From contig JAOASF010000195.1 in assembly GCA_025210175.1 (NCBI GenBank), forward strand, positions 1-38,870: 38,870 nucleotides of DNA, written 5' to 3'. Origin of the DNA: Crocinitomicaceae bacterium (GTDB lineage: Bacteria; Bacteroidota; Bacteroidia; Flavobacteriales_D; Crocinitomicaceae). Positions within the stretch are counted from its first letter, which is position 1, and each line of letters begins with the position of its first letter. The translations under genes and the position numbers were made by a program. The notes beneath the pieces were generated by a model. The model saw only the letters and a list, made by a program, of their open reading frames with translations. It made no database searches and was not told the origin of the DNA. Below are positions 1 to 9,538 of this stretch, piece after piece.

Positions 1-243
1 CGCAGTTCCTTGAAATGCATTCTACAGGAATGCTCGTCCGGAAAAGTGGAGATGAATTCGTGGATTTTCATGATAGTAGTATTTACTTTAAGTTAACCAG
101 AAATCAGCAACTTAACAAACCTGTGGTACACATTGGACCATTCGGAAAAATTGGAGGGGATTTCGGCGATTTAAACAATTTAATAGGTCAACCGTTCTCT
201 TTCCGTAATACCTCTTGCCCACTTTCTTATTTTTGCCACAAAA
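1..243. other. Upstream region with one copy of the dispersed GTGGTA..CATTCGG repeat
   Basis: I see no convincing gene here. Positions 121-145 hold gtggtacacattggacc followed by attcgg, a copy of the motif clustered four times at 10441-10862. A TATTTTTG box at 228-235 matches the Bacteroidota TAnnTTTG promoter element and lies only 8 bases before the ATG of the next gene. I did not find a good TTG element at the expected distance. Confidence 0.5.
228..235 (+). promoter_or_regulatory. TAnnTTTG promoter box before the TonB receptor gene
   Basis: TATTTTTG fits the -7 consensus of the Bacteroidota housekeeping sigma factor. It sits 8 nt before the ATG at 244, so the transcript would have an almost absent leader, or translation starts at the in-frame ATG at 253. 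No clear -33 TTG was found 19 nt upstream, so this is a moderate call. Confidence 0.4.
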
Positions 244-2568
244 ATGTTCAGTATGCGTTTATTTTTAGTTTTTCTATTGCTTACTACCACCACTATTTAC
301 GGACAAGAAAAATTTACCATTTCAGGCTCAATTAGAGACACAACCAATGGGGAATCGATGATTGGTGTTATGATTCGACCAGTTGGCGTAAGCGGTGTGG
401 GAGCCATTTCTAATGAATATGGATTTTACTCCATGACCCTTCCACGAGGTGAGTACGAGCTGTCTTTTTCCTATTCAACTTTTGTTACGAAGGTTAAAAA
501 GGTGGATCTAAAAGAAGATGTTACCCTGAATATCAAACTGGCTCCAGTGGTTCAAGAGCTGGAAGGGGTAACGGCATCAGCTACTAAAAAAGATGAGAAT
601 GTTCGACAGGCGCAGATGGGGGTTGAAAAACTAGAAATGAACGAAATCAATAAAATACCGGTCATTTTTGGAGAGAAGGATGTGGTTAAAACACTTCAGC
701 TTTTACCGGGGATAAAATCGGCAGGGGATGGAAATTCTGGATTTTATGTTCGTGGAGGTGCGGCCGATCAGAACCTCATTTTGTTGGATGAGGCCACGGT
801 ATACAATGCTTCACATTTGTTGGGATTCTTTTCCACCTTTAATTCTGATGTGATAAAAACGGCAACCTTGTACAAAGGAACTCAACCTGCGCAGTACGGG
901 GGACGTTTGGCTTCTGTCTTGGACATCAAAATGAACGAAGGGAATAATCAACGATTTGGAGCAAGTGGTGGAATTGGGTTAATTGCATCACGATTGACCT
1001 TGGAAGGACCTATTGTAAAAGACAAGGGTTCGTTTTTGGTGGCAGGTAGACGAACCTACGCTGATTTATTTTTGAAGCTTTCCAAGGATGAAAACTTACG
1101 CAATACTCAATTGTTTTTCTATGATTTAAACACCAAGCTGAATTATCGTTTTGGAGAAAAGGACCGCGTTTTCTTGAGTGGATACTTTGGTCGTGATGTG
1201 CTTGGGATTCCTCAGTTTGGAATATCCTGGGGAAATGCCACAGGAACGGCTCGTTGGAATCACATTTTTAATAGCAAGTTATTCTCAAATACGTCAATTA
1301 TTGTTTCGAACTATTTGTACGATATCGGAATCAAAAGTGATCAAGTTTCCATTAACATCGGTTCGGTTTTGCAAGATTACAACATAAAACAAGAGTTCCA
1401 GTATTTCGCCAATAGTCGCAACAAATGGACCTTTGGGGTAAATTCGGTTTACCACAGCGTTGTTCCAGGACAAGTAACTGCGAGTGAAGGCTCTGGAATT
1501 AATCCAATTAAATTGGATCCTAAGTTGGGATGGGAAAATGGTGTATTTGTAAATGATGATTTCTCATTGACGGAAAAAATCAACATTCTAGCAGGTGTGA
1601 GAATGTCGACATTTTCGGTGATTGGTAACGGTGCAAATACGTACACCTTTGATCGAGACGGTCAGATAGCAGATACTTTAAACTTCGCGAAAGGAGAACT
1701 ATCCAAAAACTATGTCAATTTTGAACCGCGTTTGTTTATTTCTTACTTATACGGAAAATCGGCTTCTATCAAAGGAGGGTATTCCAGAAATGTTCAATAC
1801 TTACACTTAATTTCCAATACATTGAGTACGTCGCCAACCGATTTATGGTTGCCGAGTACCTACAATGTTAAACCCGAAATTGCTGATCAATTTACCATCG
1901 GGTGGTTCAAAAACTTGAAAGAGAATCGCTACGAGTTGTCCATAGAGACCTATTACAAATACATGCAAAATCAAATCGATTATAGAAATGGAGCTAATAC
2001 GCAAGCCAATGATTTGATCGAAGGTGAATTGCTATTTGGTATCGGGCGTTCGTATGGTACAGAATTTTTAATCAAACGCAAAATTGGTCAATTGACCGGG
2101 TGGGTTGGTTATACCATATCTCGAACCGAAAAGAAAATTGAAGGAATCAACAACGGAAATTGGTATTTGGCCAAGCAAGACCGCTTGCATGATATTTCTG
2201 TGGTAGCTATCTATGATTTAAACGATCGACTGTCGTTGTCGGGTACCTTTGTCTACTCTACTGGCAACGCAGTGACTTTCCCTAAAGGAAAATATGAACT
2301 GGACGGTGAAGTTTTATTTGTTTATACGGATCGGAATGCAGACCGAATGCCTGCGTATCACCGCATGGATCTTGGGCTCACGTACAATGTGAAAAAGCGT
2401 AAAAGGTTTGAATCCAGTTGGAATCTTTCCATTTACAACGTTTATGCCCGACGAAATCCGTACACCATTCAATTCCAGGAAAGCGAAACGGATCCATCCA
2501 AAACTGTGGCAATTCAAACCACATTGTTCCGCATCGTTCCAACCATTACATACAATTTTAAATTTTAA
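244..2568 (+). CDS. TonB-dependent outer membrane receptor with carboxypeptidase-regulatory-like N-domain
   Basis: This 774 aa protein begins with a signal peptide (hydrophobic stretch at about residues 5-18, cleavage near YGQ). A carboxypeptidase-D regulatory-like beta-sandwich domain follows (about 22-105), then a TonB plug (about 120-240, with FYVRGGAADQN and YNASHLLGFFSTFN), then a long beta-barrel ending in the aromatic FKF typical of Omp85-inserted barrels. The family imports large substrates across the outer membrane using TonB energy. The gene lies 3 nt before a DUF4249 lipoprotein gene on the same strand, a pairing common in Bacteroidota; the two probably form one surface complex. 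The substrate is unknown. The residue order fits Bacteroidota receptors of the SusC-related superfamily rather than siderophore receptors. An alternative start at Met4 (253) is possible. Confidence 0.9.
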   Translation: MFSMRLFLVFLLLTTTTIYGQEKFTISGSIRDTTNGESMIGVMIRPVGVSGVGAISNEYGFYSMTLPRGEYELSFSYSTFVTKVKKVDLKEDVTLNIKLAPVVQELEGVTASATKKDENVRQAQMGVEKLEMNEINKIPVIFGEKDVVKTLQLLPGIKSAGDGNSGFYVRGGAADQNLILLDEATVYNASHLLGFFSTFNSDVIKTATLYKGTQPAQYGGRLASVLDIKMNEGNNQRFGASGGIGLIASRLTLEGPIVKDKGSFLVAGRRTYADLFLKLSKDENLRNTQLFFYDLNTKLNYRFGEKDRVFLSGYFGRDVLGIPQFGISWGNATGTARWNHIFNSKLFSNTSIIVSNYLYDIGIKSDQVSINIGSVLQDYNIKQEFQYFANSRNKWTFGVNSVYHSVVPGQVTASEGSGINPIKLDPKLGWENGVFVNDDFSLTEKINILAGVRMSTFSVIGNGANTYTFDRDGQIADTLNFAKGELSKNYVNFEPRLFISYLYGKSASIKGGYSRNVQYLHLISNTLSTSPTDLWLPSTYNVKPEIADQFTIGWFKNLKENRYELSIETYYKYMQNQIDYRNGANTQANDLIEGELLFGIGRSYGTEFLIKRKIGQLTGWVGYTISRTEKKIEGINNGNWYLAKQDRLHDISVVAIYDLNDRLSLSGTFVYSTGNAVTFPKGKYELDGEVLFVYTDRNADRMPAYHRMDLGLTYNVKKRKRFESSWNLSIYNVYARRNPYTIQFQESETDPSKTVAIQTTLFRIVPTITYNFKF

Positions 2569-2571
2569 GAC

Positions 2572-3351
2572 ATGAAGAAGTTATTTGCCCTAATGAGTGT
2601 AATCGTGGCTCTTCAAGCTTGCCAAAAAGAGATCGATTTACAATTAAAAGACGCTGACCCTCAATATGTAATACGCGCTGAGGTTTTGGCAAATGATTCG
2701 GTTCACACAGTTGTAGTAACCAAGTCGGTTCGGTTCGATCAAAGCAATGAATTCCCAACTGTATCTGGGGCAGAAATTGTGTTGTCAGACAACTTTGGAA
2801 ACTCCACCACCTTGTTAGAAGTAGCTCCAGGCGAATACAAAACGGTTGATTTCAAAGCTTTTGAGGGAAGAGAATACACCGTTGTTGTGAAGCACGAAGG
2901 AAATACCTTCACCGCCAAATGCCCTATGCCGTTTCAGGTTCAACTGGATTCGCTGGCGTATATTCCCAATGAGTTTTTTGGAGAAACTGGATTTTTAATT
3001 GTTCCACTTTATCAAGATCCCGCTGATGTGACCAATTTTTATTCTTTCAAATACAGAAATTTTCATTTTCCAGAACTAGAGACAGGGTTGATTCTAAGAG
3101 ATGATGAAGTGACAAATGGTCAAGTAAGTCAGCAGCCACTTTTTGAAGGTTTTACAGTTGATTCAGGCGATACTATCGTTTTAGAAATGGCGAATATTTC
3201 CAATGTCATGTACAAGTATTATTTCTCAAAAGAGGCTAATTTGAATCCCAATTCTGGGGCTCCTGCCAATCCGGTGACGAATTGGGATAACAACGCTTTG
3301 GGTTATTTTACGGCACGAACACTTAGTCGATCTACCGTGATTATTCCGTAA
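2572..3351 (+). CDS. DUF4249-family outer membrane lipoprotein
   Basis: This 259 aa protein has a short signal with a lipobox-like ALQAC (Cys17), so it is probably a lipoprotein. The start of the mature protein (QKEIDLQL, then a beta-rich region with VIRAEVLAND) and its all-beta look match DUF4249 proteins. These are regularly encoded directly after TonB receptors in Bacteroidota and are thought to be surface partners of the barrel. The ATG follows the receptor stop by 3 nt, so the two genes are almost certainly cotranscribed. It is somewhat shorter than many DUF4249 proteins. Its biochemical role is unknown. Confidence 0.8.
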   Translation: MKKLFALMSVIVALQACQKEIDLQLKDADPQYVIRAEVLANDSVHTVVVTKSVRFDQSNEFPTVSGAEIVLSDNFGNSTTLLEVAPGEYKTVDFKAFEGREYTVVVKHEGNTFTAKCPMPFQVQLDSLAYIPNEFFGETGFLIVPLYQDPADVTNFYSFKYRNFHFPELETGLILRDDEVTNGQVSQQPLFEGFTVDSGDTIVLEMANISNVMYKYYFSKEANLNPNSGAPANPVTNWDNNALGYFTARTLSRSTVIIP

Positions 3352-3624
3352 GTGAAGTAAGTTTAGTTGCGTAACGCTTGTTACCAAGTATTTGGAGAAA
3401 ATGCTTGACTTTTACTGAAAAGAATTTCGGCGAGGTAAATATGCATCATTTGAATCCATTCTTTGTTCGATTGTTGGAGTTCTATTGAAGCTTCACTGTG
3501 ATTTATGAGACGATAGGATAGGTCTTATATCTTGGAGGGATTCTATTTTTGCAAACCAGTTCATCGCTTCCATGTGTGATGCCTCGGAAACGGTTCATTG
3601 CATAAAAAGCAAAAGGTTATTGAA

Positions 3625-3993
3625 ATGAAAAATAAATTGTACTCCATTTTCACCAACACATGTCCGCAATGTCATCAAGGAAAGGTGTTCAAATACAAGA
3701 ATCCATTTTCTTTGAAACACTTCTCGGATATGAACGAAACATGTTCAAATTGCCAGCTTAAATACGAGAAAGAAGTAGGTTTTTTCTATGGTGCTATGTA
3801 CGTTAGTTACGCACTTACTTCAGGTTTCTTCATCGTGTCGTTTATTATTGATCTGATGTATGTTCAGGCTGCAATGTGGAAGTTAATAACCTTTCTCATC
3901 GTTTCCCTAGTGATACTTTCGCCCTTGACCTATCGTTTGGCGCGACTGATCTGGCTCAACTTTTTCTTCAAATACAAAGACGAAAAAAAATAG
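3625..3993 (+). CDS. DUF983 small membrane protein with two CxxC pairs
   Basis: I place the start at the ATG at 3625 rather than an upstream in-frame TTG at 3598, because the ATG opens the typical MKNKLYSIF start. The product is 122 aa. It has two CxxC pairs (CPQC at residues 13-16, CSNC at 40-43) that probably bind zinc, followed by two hydrophobic helices (about 52-72 and 78-98). This layout is characteristic of DUF983 proteins, which are widespread in Bacteroidota and Proteobacteria and of unknown function. The gene stands alone and is followed at once by a strong terminator. Confidence 0.75.
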   Translation: MKNKLYSIFTNTCPQCHQGKVFKYKNPFSLKHFSDMNETCSNCQLKYEKEVGFFYGAMYVSYALTSGFFIVSFIIDLMYVQAAMWKLITFLIVSLVILSPLTYRLARLIWLNFFFKYKDEKK

Positions 3994-4016
3994 GGTAGAA
4001 TTTCCACCCTATTTTC
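3989..4016 (+). terminator. Intrinsic terminator after the DUF983 gene
   Basis: An aatagggt stem (loop agaatttcc) pairs with accctatt and is followed by a T-rich tail (ttcttt). It overlaps the stop codon of the DUF983 gene. Confidence 0.75.
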
Positions 4017-4145
4017 TTTAGAAGCCTCGTTATTCGTGAATAACGGGTTGGAAGCTTATAAAAACATTCTTTTTTATGTGCTAAAATAGAATGCTCTGAT
4101 CTTTCAACAATTGGCAAAAATTCTAGAAAAATCTGGTACAAGGTA

Positions 4146-4175
4146 TAAAAAAAAGAGGTAAACGAATTTACCTCT
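4146..4175 (-). terminator. Intrinsic terminator after the T9SS cargo gene (minus strand)
   Basis: Read on the minus strand, GAGGTAAA pairs with TTTACCTC around a TTCG-type tetraloop and runs into nine T residues. It lies 17 nt past the stop of the minus-strand gene ending at 4192. Confidence 0.85.
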
Positions 4176-4191
4176 CTTGTGTTTTAGTAGA

Positions 4192-5841
4192 TTAATGCTT
4201 GATCAGCCTCTTGGTGGCCTTTCCTCGGTCGTTTGAAACCTGTATGAGGTAGATACCACTATTTTCATTTTCTAGATTTATTATCGTTTCGTCGCCATTC
4301 ACCTGCATGGCTTTAATCAATTTGCCTCGGGCGTCGTAAACAGTAACGGTTGAACTTTCATTTGGTTCGCCCAATTCCAATTTAATTAACCCATTTGTTG
4401 GATTTGGTGAAATGGTAAACGCAATGAGCTGTTGTTCTTCTATTCCAGAAATGGTTGTAAAACTGAACGGTCCGGCATAAAAACTTTGCTCTGCTCCGCA
4501 ATCTGCTCGAACATAAAATTCATAATCCGTATCCTGATCCAAGCCTGTTACTGTGTAGGGGTTACCAACTGCAGCATGGGTTGGAGTGCCTGTAGGAGCA
4601 GCTCCGAGAGTTACCAATTCGATGTCCCACGTGGTAGCCGATCCGTTTTCAGTCCAAAACAATTCAGCATCGCTTGTCGTGAGATTATTGGCTCCTAAAG
4701 CGCTGGGTTGTGCACAACTGGTAGAATTTTTCGTTCTGAAATAATGAGGGCCACTCCATCCGGAAGTAGTTCCTGTACACTGTGAGCGTACGTAGTACTG
4801 ATAAGGTGTATTGGGAGTTAATCCAATAGCCTGGTAAGGGTTGCCAATCGCAGAATCGGTTGGGATTCCGGTTGCGGTTGCGGTTGAGTCCAGTAATTCA
4901 ATATCGTATAACGTTGCGGTTCCGTTTTCTGTCCATAGCAAGGTGGCAGCAGTGTCGATAATGTTGTTCGCCGACAAATTGGTTGGATCATTACAGATAA
5001 TGGTTTCCAAAGTGCTGAAAGCAAAAGGGCCTGCGTAAGTTGAGTTTTCCGCTCCACACTCAGCAGCAACGTAAAATTCATAAGCTGTATTGGCCAGTAA
5101 TGGTGATGCTGAATACGGGTTACTTGCTGCCGATATTCCGTTTCTAGTAGGGGTGTTTCCTGATTCAAGAATTTCAACCAACCAAGTTGTTGCAGATCCA
5201 TTTTCTACCCAACCTAAATCGGCTACAGTGTCGAGAATGTTGGATGCGCTTCCATTGGTAGGCGTAGCACATGCACTTGATGAAGTGACGGTAGGCGGGT
5301 TGATACAGAAACCACGTTGTTGGCCACCGTTGTCATCGTAAATGAATCGATATTGGAAATTACTCAAAGCATTGGGTGAAAAATTGGCAAAATTTACAGT
5401 CGCGGTGTAATTGCTTGTTCCACTACAGTTTTGATACAAGCCTAATCCTAGAGGGTCAGGAATAGCCGTGTAATCAAAAACAGAATACCATTGCATTGAA
5501 TCGGCGTTATAATACTCAATGGAAAGAGCATCTCCTCCTGAGTTGGTATTAAAGATGGCCGTTCCTGTAAGCGTTAATTCTCCTTCACCAGCCAAATAAG
5601 CGGTTGAAAGGTCCAAAAGGGGAGAGGGGGCAATAATTTGGTCAATTGATCCCGTGCCTGCTGCATTGTCGTCGAAACTAAAGGTTGCCCCTGTGGTGGG
5701 AGAAGAAAGTACAGCGGATGCTGCATAGGTTCCTGAAAGAGTCCAGTTGGCGCTTGGCCATGCAACATTTTCACTAATTACTTGGGAAAAAGAAAATGCA
5801 CTCGAAAACAAAGCACACGTAAGTATTAATCTTTTCATCAT
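4192..5841 (-). CDS. Secreted fibronectin type III repeat protein with T9SS type A sorting domain
   Basis: This 549 aa protein starts with a signal peptide (MMKRLILTCALFSS..FSFSQ; Met2 is an equally good start). Residues about 20-185 form a beta-rich domain of no assigned family. About 190-460 hold three tandem fibronectin-III-like modules of about 90 aa, each with repeated landmarks such as WTENGSATTW and YEFYVRADCG; the cysteines at module starts and in the CG/CT motifs could form disulfides. The last about 75 residues (FTISPNPTNGLIKLE ... GIYLIQVSNDRGKATKRLIKH) are a type IX secretion C-terminal sorting domain, so the protein should be exported and attached to the cell surface or released. 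Function is probably adhesion or matrix. The modules are similar enough at DNA level to recombine. Confidence 0.85.
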   Translation of the reverse strand: MMKRLILTCALFSSAFSFSQVISENVAWPSANWTLSGTYAASAVLSSPTTGATFSFDDNAAGTGSIDQIIAPSPLLDLSTAYLAGEGELTLTGTAIFNTNSGGDALSIEYYNADSMQWYSVFDYTAIPDPLGLGLYQNCSGTSNYTATVNFANFSPNALSNFQYRFIYDDNGGQQRGFCINPPTVTSSSACATPTNGSASNILDTVADLGWVENGSATTWLVEILESGNTPTRNGISAASNPYSASPLLANTAYEFYVAAECGAENSTYAGPFAFSTLETIICNDPTNLSANNIIDTAATLLWTENGTATLYDIELLDSTATATGIPTDSAIGNPYQAIGLTPNTPYQYYVRSQCTGTTSGWSGPHYFRTKNSTSCAQPSALGANNLTTSDAELFWTENGSATTWDIELVTLGAAPTGTPTHAAVGNPYTVTGLDQDTDYEFYVRADCGAEQSFYAGPFSFTTISGIEEQQLIAFTISPNPTNGLIKLELGEPNESSTVTVYDARGKLIKAMQVNGDETIINLENENSGIYLIQVSNDRGKATKRLIKH

Positions 5842-5897
5842 GAATGGTATTGGTTAAATATTCGGCTCGAAAGTTGTGGCTTTCTAGCATTGCTAAT

Positions 5898-7067
5898 TTA
5901 ACCATTTTTGACCAAAAGTTGAGGATTATCAATGGGTTTAAAGGTTTTTAACGACTTTCCTTTACGGTTTTTCTTCTTTCTATTAAGCCAAATTATGCAA
6001 CCGGTTATCGGCAGAGAGGCAATGATTAAGGAGATGAAAAAAGCGATTGTTTTTCCTGTAATACCTGCAATTTGTCCCACATGGATATCATAATTCATGC
6101 GCATCATTTTGTCTGCAAATGTAGCCTCTTGGTACCGTTGATATATGTTGTTTGTTTTAACTTCCTCTAGGGTAAAAGCGTTAAAAAAGAGATGATCTGT
6201 GTGATAGTAGACGTGCTCCTGTTGTCGAATACTCAGATAGATAACCGGATGTTGTTTTTCCGGAAAGTGCCATTCCAATTCGTGAAAATTGTTTTGGGAG
6301 ATATAATGTTGAAAGAGGGTATCGCTATTGGCCATGGTTTGGGTACTGTCTGTGTGAACCTTGGGCATTTCAAAACTTAAGTTTGTTTTTCCGCCTAACG
6401 CTTTGTGGTATCCTTTTGCAAACCACTCAAAACCAAAAACCAAACCTGTGACACAGAGAATCAACCCCAAAAAGGAACTGTAAAAACCCAATATATTATG
6501 CAGGTCGTAATTTCTTCGTTTGAAAGAAGTTGTTTTTTTCCATTTAAATGAGAAGCGCTGTTTTCGAGCATTTTTGTTCTTGGGCCACCAATGAATAATC
6601 CCACTGAATAACATAAAAGCGAAAACCAAAGTGGAAATAGAAACCAAAGGCTTTCCTACGGATGGAGGCAACCATAGATAGTAATGACCTTGTAATACTT
6701 GGTAGAAAAAGTCTGTTTTGAAATTTTTGTGGTGCAGCAAATCGCCTGTACTAGGTTCGACCCTTGCGATGGAGTAGTGAAAAGGTTCCATGTCGTAATA
6801 GACAATTTCTACAGGGTTTTGCCTGTTTTTGTAATTGACACTATGAACCTCATGACCCGGGTTGATTTTTTGACCGATTTCTCTGTACTTATCAGGGATC
6901 ATGAATTCTCCTTTGCTGTTCGATAGAATATAATTGGGTTCGAGCCAAGAACTTATCTCTTCTTGAAAAGCATAAATGGCGCCTGTAAGGGCTACTATAA
7001 AAACCACTAGCCCGGAACCAAGTCCGAGCCAGAGGTGTAGTTTTCCTATTACTTTTTTTACTGTCAT
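5898..7067 (-). CDS. PepSY-associated TM helix protein (siderophore-linked reductase type)
   Basis: This 389 aa inner membrane protein has four main hydrophobic helices (about 10-32, 142-165, 190-213, 335-358). Basic and histidine-rich borders (KLHLWLGL, HWWPKNKN, YDLHNILGF, HVGQIAG) are characteristic of the PepSY_TM family. Family members next to siderophore receptors are thought to be heme-containing reductases that release iron from siderophores. Its ATG overlaps the stop of the upstream receptor gene by one base (TAATG), so the two are translationally coupled. The Fur-like palindrome upstream of that receptor should control both genes. The function is inferred from family and context. 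Confidence 0.8.
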   Translation of the reverse strand: MTVKKVIGKLHLWLGLGSGLVVFIVALTGAIYAFQEEISSWLEPNYILSNSKGEFMIPDKYREIGQKINPGHEVHSVNYKNRQNPVEIVYYDMEPFHYSIARVEPSTGDLLHHKNFKTDFFYQVLQGHYYLWLPPSVGKPLVSISTLVFAFMLFSGIIHWWPKNKNARKQRFSFKWKKTTSFKRRNYDLHNILGFYSSFLGLILCVTGLVFGFEWFAKGYHKALGGKTNLSFEMPKVHTDSTQTMANSDTLFQHYISQNNFHELEWHFPEKQHPVIYLSIRQQEHVYYHTDHLFFNAFTLEEVKTNNIYQRYQEATFADKMMRMNYDIHVGQIAGITGKTIAFFISLIIASLPITGCIIWLNRKKKNRKGKSLKTFKPIDNPQLLVKNG

Positions 7068-9433
7068 TAGAAATTGTATCGAAGAGTTAAACGATAGTTT
7101 CGTCCTGCTTCGGTTTGCCAGTAATACATGCCGTAATAGGGTGCGCCAGAATAAAGTGATGCATTGGCCAGGTTGTTCACAACAAGATCTACGGTTAATT
7201 TATTGAAGTTGTAACCGATTCCTCCGTCAAAGCGGGTATAGTCAGGAAGTGGGTTGGCCGTTTTGCTCGCAAACCAAGTTGAGCGACCGGCTTGGTATTG
7301 GTAACCTGCATTTAAACGCAAACCTTTTAAAAAGCCTTTTTGTACCTGGTAATGAATCCATGTGTTTTGTACGTGCTTCGTTGTTCCAGGGGTTGGGGCA
7401 TTCACCAAGCTTGTATCCGAATCCTTGGTAATTCTTCCGTCCGTGTAGGCGTAGTTGAGGGTAAGACTCAAACCTTTGGTGATTTGTCCACGGGCATCGA
7501 ATTCGATTCCTTTGAATTGTTGTTGTCCTGTTTGTCTCGAATACATTAATTGACCTGTGGTAGGGTCCGGATGCTCTATGTCAGTTGTTAAAAGGTTGTT
7601 CTTTGTCAACTGAAAAACAGAAGCTGTAGTATGCCATTTTCCCTTAAACCAATCCTTTTTAAGACCCAATTCTAGGTTGTTGCCTGTAATGGGATCGAAA
7701 TTGTTGCCTTGGTAATCCAAGCCTGGGTTCGCCAAAAAGGCTTCGTCGTAAACTCCATAGATGGATAGATTGGGAAGAATGGACCAGCTCAAACCTGCTC
7801 TTGGAGTAAGTTTATCCGTGGTGTAGGTTCCGCTGTAAGGGTTTTCTGCTATCATGTTGGTATAGCGAGCAGCGAGTGTTAATCGTACTTTGTTTTCAAA
7901 GAAGGCCAATTCATCTTGCAAATAAGCGCTGGTATATCCGTTTCCATAGTACACTCCTCTTTCGCGAATATCTTGGCTGCGGTCCCACTGCGGAATGGTT
8001 GTGGCATTCACACGACCATACTGCGGATCGTAAATGTTGAAAGTGGTGTCACCTAACAATCCTCCTTGACTCCAGTCTGCCCAGTATTTTCTGTAAGACA
8101 TGTCAACACCAGCCAATAAGCGATGGGTGATAAAACCTGTTTTGAAATTGCCATTTAAGAAAAATTGCGCATTGCGGTTGGTTCCCATGGCGTCCCAAAT
8201 GCTGATTCCTCGTTGCAACAAGCTATCGTTGCCGGATACAAACTTTGTTGGCCATAGACTTTGACCCACTTGGTTAAAATGTAGATAACCAATTTGCGCC
8301 GTTAGTTTCCATTGCTCGGTGAGTTGGTGGGTGAATAACAATCGCAAGTTTTGATCCGTCATTTTGGTTGGAGCCAAGTTGGGTTCAAGGGTGGTGAAGT
8401 TATTGTCGAGGTCATTTAGTCCTCGGTTTGAAAAAGCATAGTTTCCTCCAATAGCATTGGTTGTAACGTCTTGCAAAACGTATTCAAAGAGCAACTCTGT
8501 GCCTGGCTCGATTTCGTATGAAACCACAGGTGCAATCAAATAGCGGTTGTTGAATTCGTACAAGCGATGTGAGCCTTTGGTTTGCCCCATCGTGTTGAAG
8601 CGATATTTCCATTTTTTTGCAGCATCGATTGTTCCATCCAGATCCAATGCGGCTCTTGTGAGTTGAAAAGAACCTGTGGAAAGTTGGATGCTTTGTTGAT
8701 TCTTTCCAGAAGGCGTTTTCGTTACCACATTCATGAATCCAGCAGGATCAGCATTGCCCAACATGAAACTGGCTGGTCCTTTCACAAACTCAATTCTTTC
8801 CACCGTACTCATGTCTTCAGGAAGAGGTGACCAAGGACTCAACTGGGTATTCATGCCATCTCTAAAAGGAGTGATTTGAGAACCACGCATGTTGATGCGA
8901 ACATAATTGTCCCAATGTTCCAGTTTGGTGGCACCCGAAACATTGCGTTGAACACCTTCCAGCATGTCGAATATTTGTTGTTCTTCAAGTGTCTCTATAT
9001 CGACGACTTGTACGTTTTGAGGGAGTTCAATTAAAGGAGTTTCAATTCGCAAAGTAGGAGAGGTGGTTTCTTTTTTCACTTGAGCCTCAACGAGCATTTC
9101 ATCTATGTCTTGTGAACGTTCTTCCAAAACAAAGGTGAAACTGTTTTTTTGTCCGTCAACTAGGTCTATTTCTTGCTTGAAATGTCTGTAACCCTGATGG
9201 CGAATTTCAATTTGAACCTTACCAGAAAAAGGAAGCTCGATGAAAAATTTCCCACCTTCAAAAGTGTGTTTCAAAGTCGGGTTTCTGTGAAAAATTATTT
9301 GAGAATTTTCAGTCAATTCCTTTCCGTTTTGATTGAGCACAAGACCTTCAATCGTGGTATTCGATTGTTGACCGAAGGCCTGTGCGATCATCATGAAAAA
9401 GAAGAAAATGAGAGCGTATTTGTTTTGTTCCAT
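7067..9433 (-). CDS. TonB-dependent siderophore receptor
   Basis: This 788 aa protein has a signal peptide (residues 1-21, ending AFGQ) and a carboxypeptidase-regulatory-like beta-sandwich (about 25-105). The plug domain (about 125-245) carries NVQVVDIETLEEQ, VRINMRGSQ and VERIEFVKGPASFMLG, which mark siderophore receptors of the FhuA/FecA-like group. A 22-strand-type barrel follows, ending in TLRYNF. It should import a ferric siderophore; which one cannot be told. The gene is first in an operon with the PepSY reductase-type gene (1-nt overlap). A 21-bp perfect palindrome of Fur type lies about 60 bp upstream of its start. Confidence 0.88.
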   Translation of the reverse strand: MEQNKYALIFFFFMMIAQAFGQQSNTTIEGLVLNQNGKELTENSQIIFHRNPTLKHTFEGGKFFIELPFSGKVQIEIRHQGYRHFKQEIDLVDGQKNSFTFVLEERSQDIDEMLVEAQVKKETTSPTLRIETPLIELPQNVQVVDIETLEEQQIFDMLEGVQRNVSGATKLEHWDNYVRINMRGSQITPFRDGMNTQLSPWSPLPEDMSTVERIEFVKGPASFMLGNADPAGFMNVVTKTPSGKNQQSIQLSTGSFQLTRAALDLDGTIDAAKKWKYRFNTMGQTKGSHRLYEFNNRYLIAPVVSYEIEPGTELLFEYVLQDVTTNAIGGNYAFSNRGLNDLDNNFTTLEPNLAPTKMTDQNLRLLFTHQLTEQWKLTAQIGYLHFNQVGQSLWPTKFVSGNDSLLQRGISIWDAMGTNRNAQFFLNGNFKTGFITHRLLAGVDMSYRKYWADWSQGGLLGDTTFNIYDPQYGRVNATTIPQWDRSQDIRERGVYYGNGYTSAYLQDELAFFENKVRLTLAARYTNMIAENPYSGTYTTDKLTPRAGLSWSILPNLSIYGVYDEAFLANPGLDYQGNNFDPITGNNLELGLKKDWFKGKWHTTASVFQLTKNNLLTTDIEHPDPTTGQLMYSRQTGQQQFKGIEFDARGQITKGLSLTLNYAYTDGRITKDSDTSLVNAPTPGTTKHVQNTWIHYQVQKGFLKGLRLNAGYQYQAGRSTWFASKTANPLPDYTRFDGGIGYNFNKLTVDLVVNNLANASLYSGAPYYGMYYWQTEAGRNYRLTLRYNF

Positions 9434-9494
9434 TTTTTAAAATTTGGCACAAAACTCCGCATTCAGCGAGGGGGTGACAATACCCTGTTTTGGG

Positions 9495-9515
9495 TATTTA
9501 GAATTATTCTAAATA
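9495..9515 (-). promoter_or_regulatory. Fur-like operator palindrome upstream of the siderophore receptor
   Basis: The core ATTTAGAATTATTCTAAAT (9496-9514) is a perfect palindrome around a central T and extends one more base on each side. Its 7-1-7-like symmetry, AT-rich arms and place in front of a siderophore receptor operon make a Fur site likely. A second imperfect palindrome, aataccc/gggtatt, adjoins it at 9479-9498. Confidence 0.6.
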
Positions 9516-9538
9516 AAATACCACAAAAACGGTAGTTC

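Noticed and set aside
15-335. Open frame of 106 codons at the left edge
   Set aside because: It overlaps the well-supported TonB receptor gene, crosses the dispersed repeat and its promoter box, and its translation has no protein-like pattern.
4818-5341. Frames on both strands inside the T9SS cargo gene
   Set aside because: They are shadows of the repeated fibronectin-like modules.
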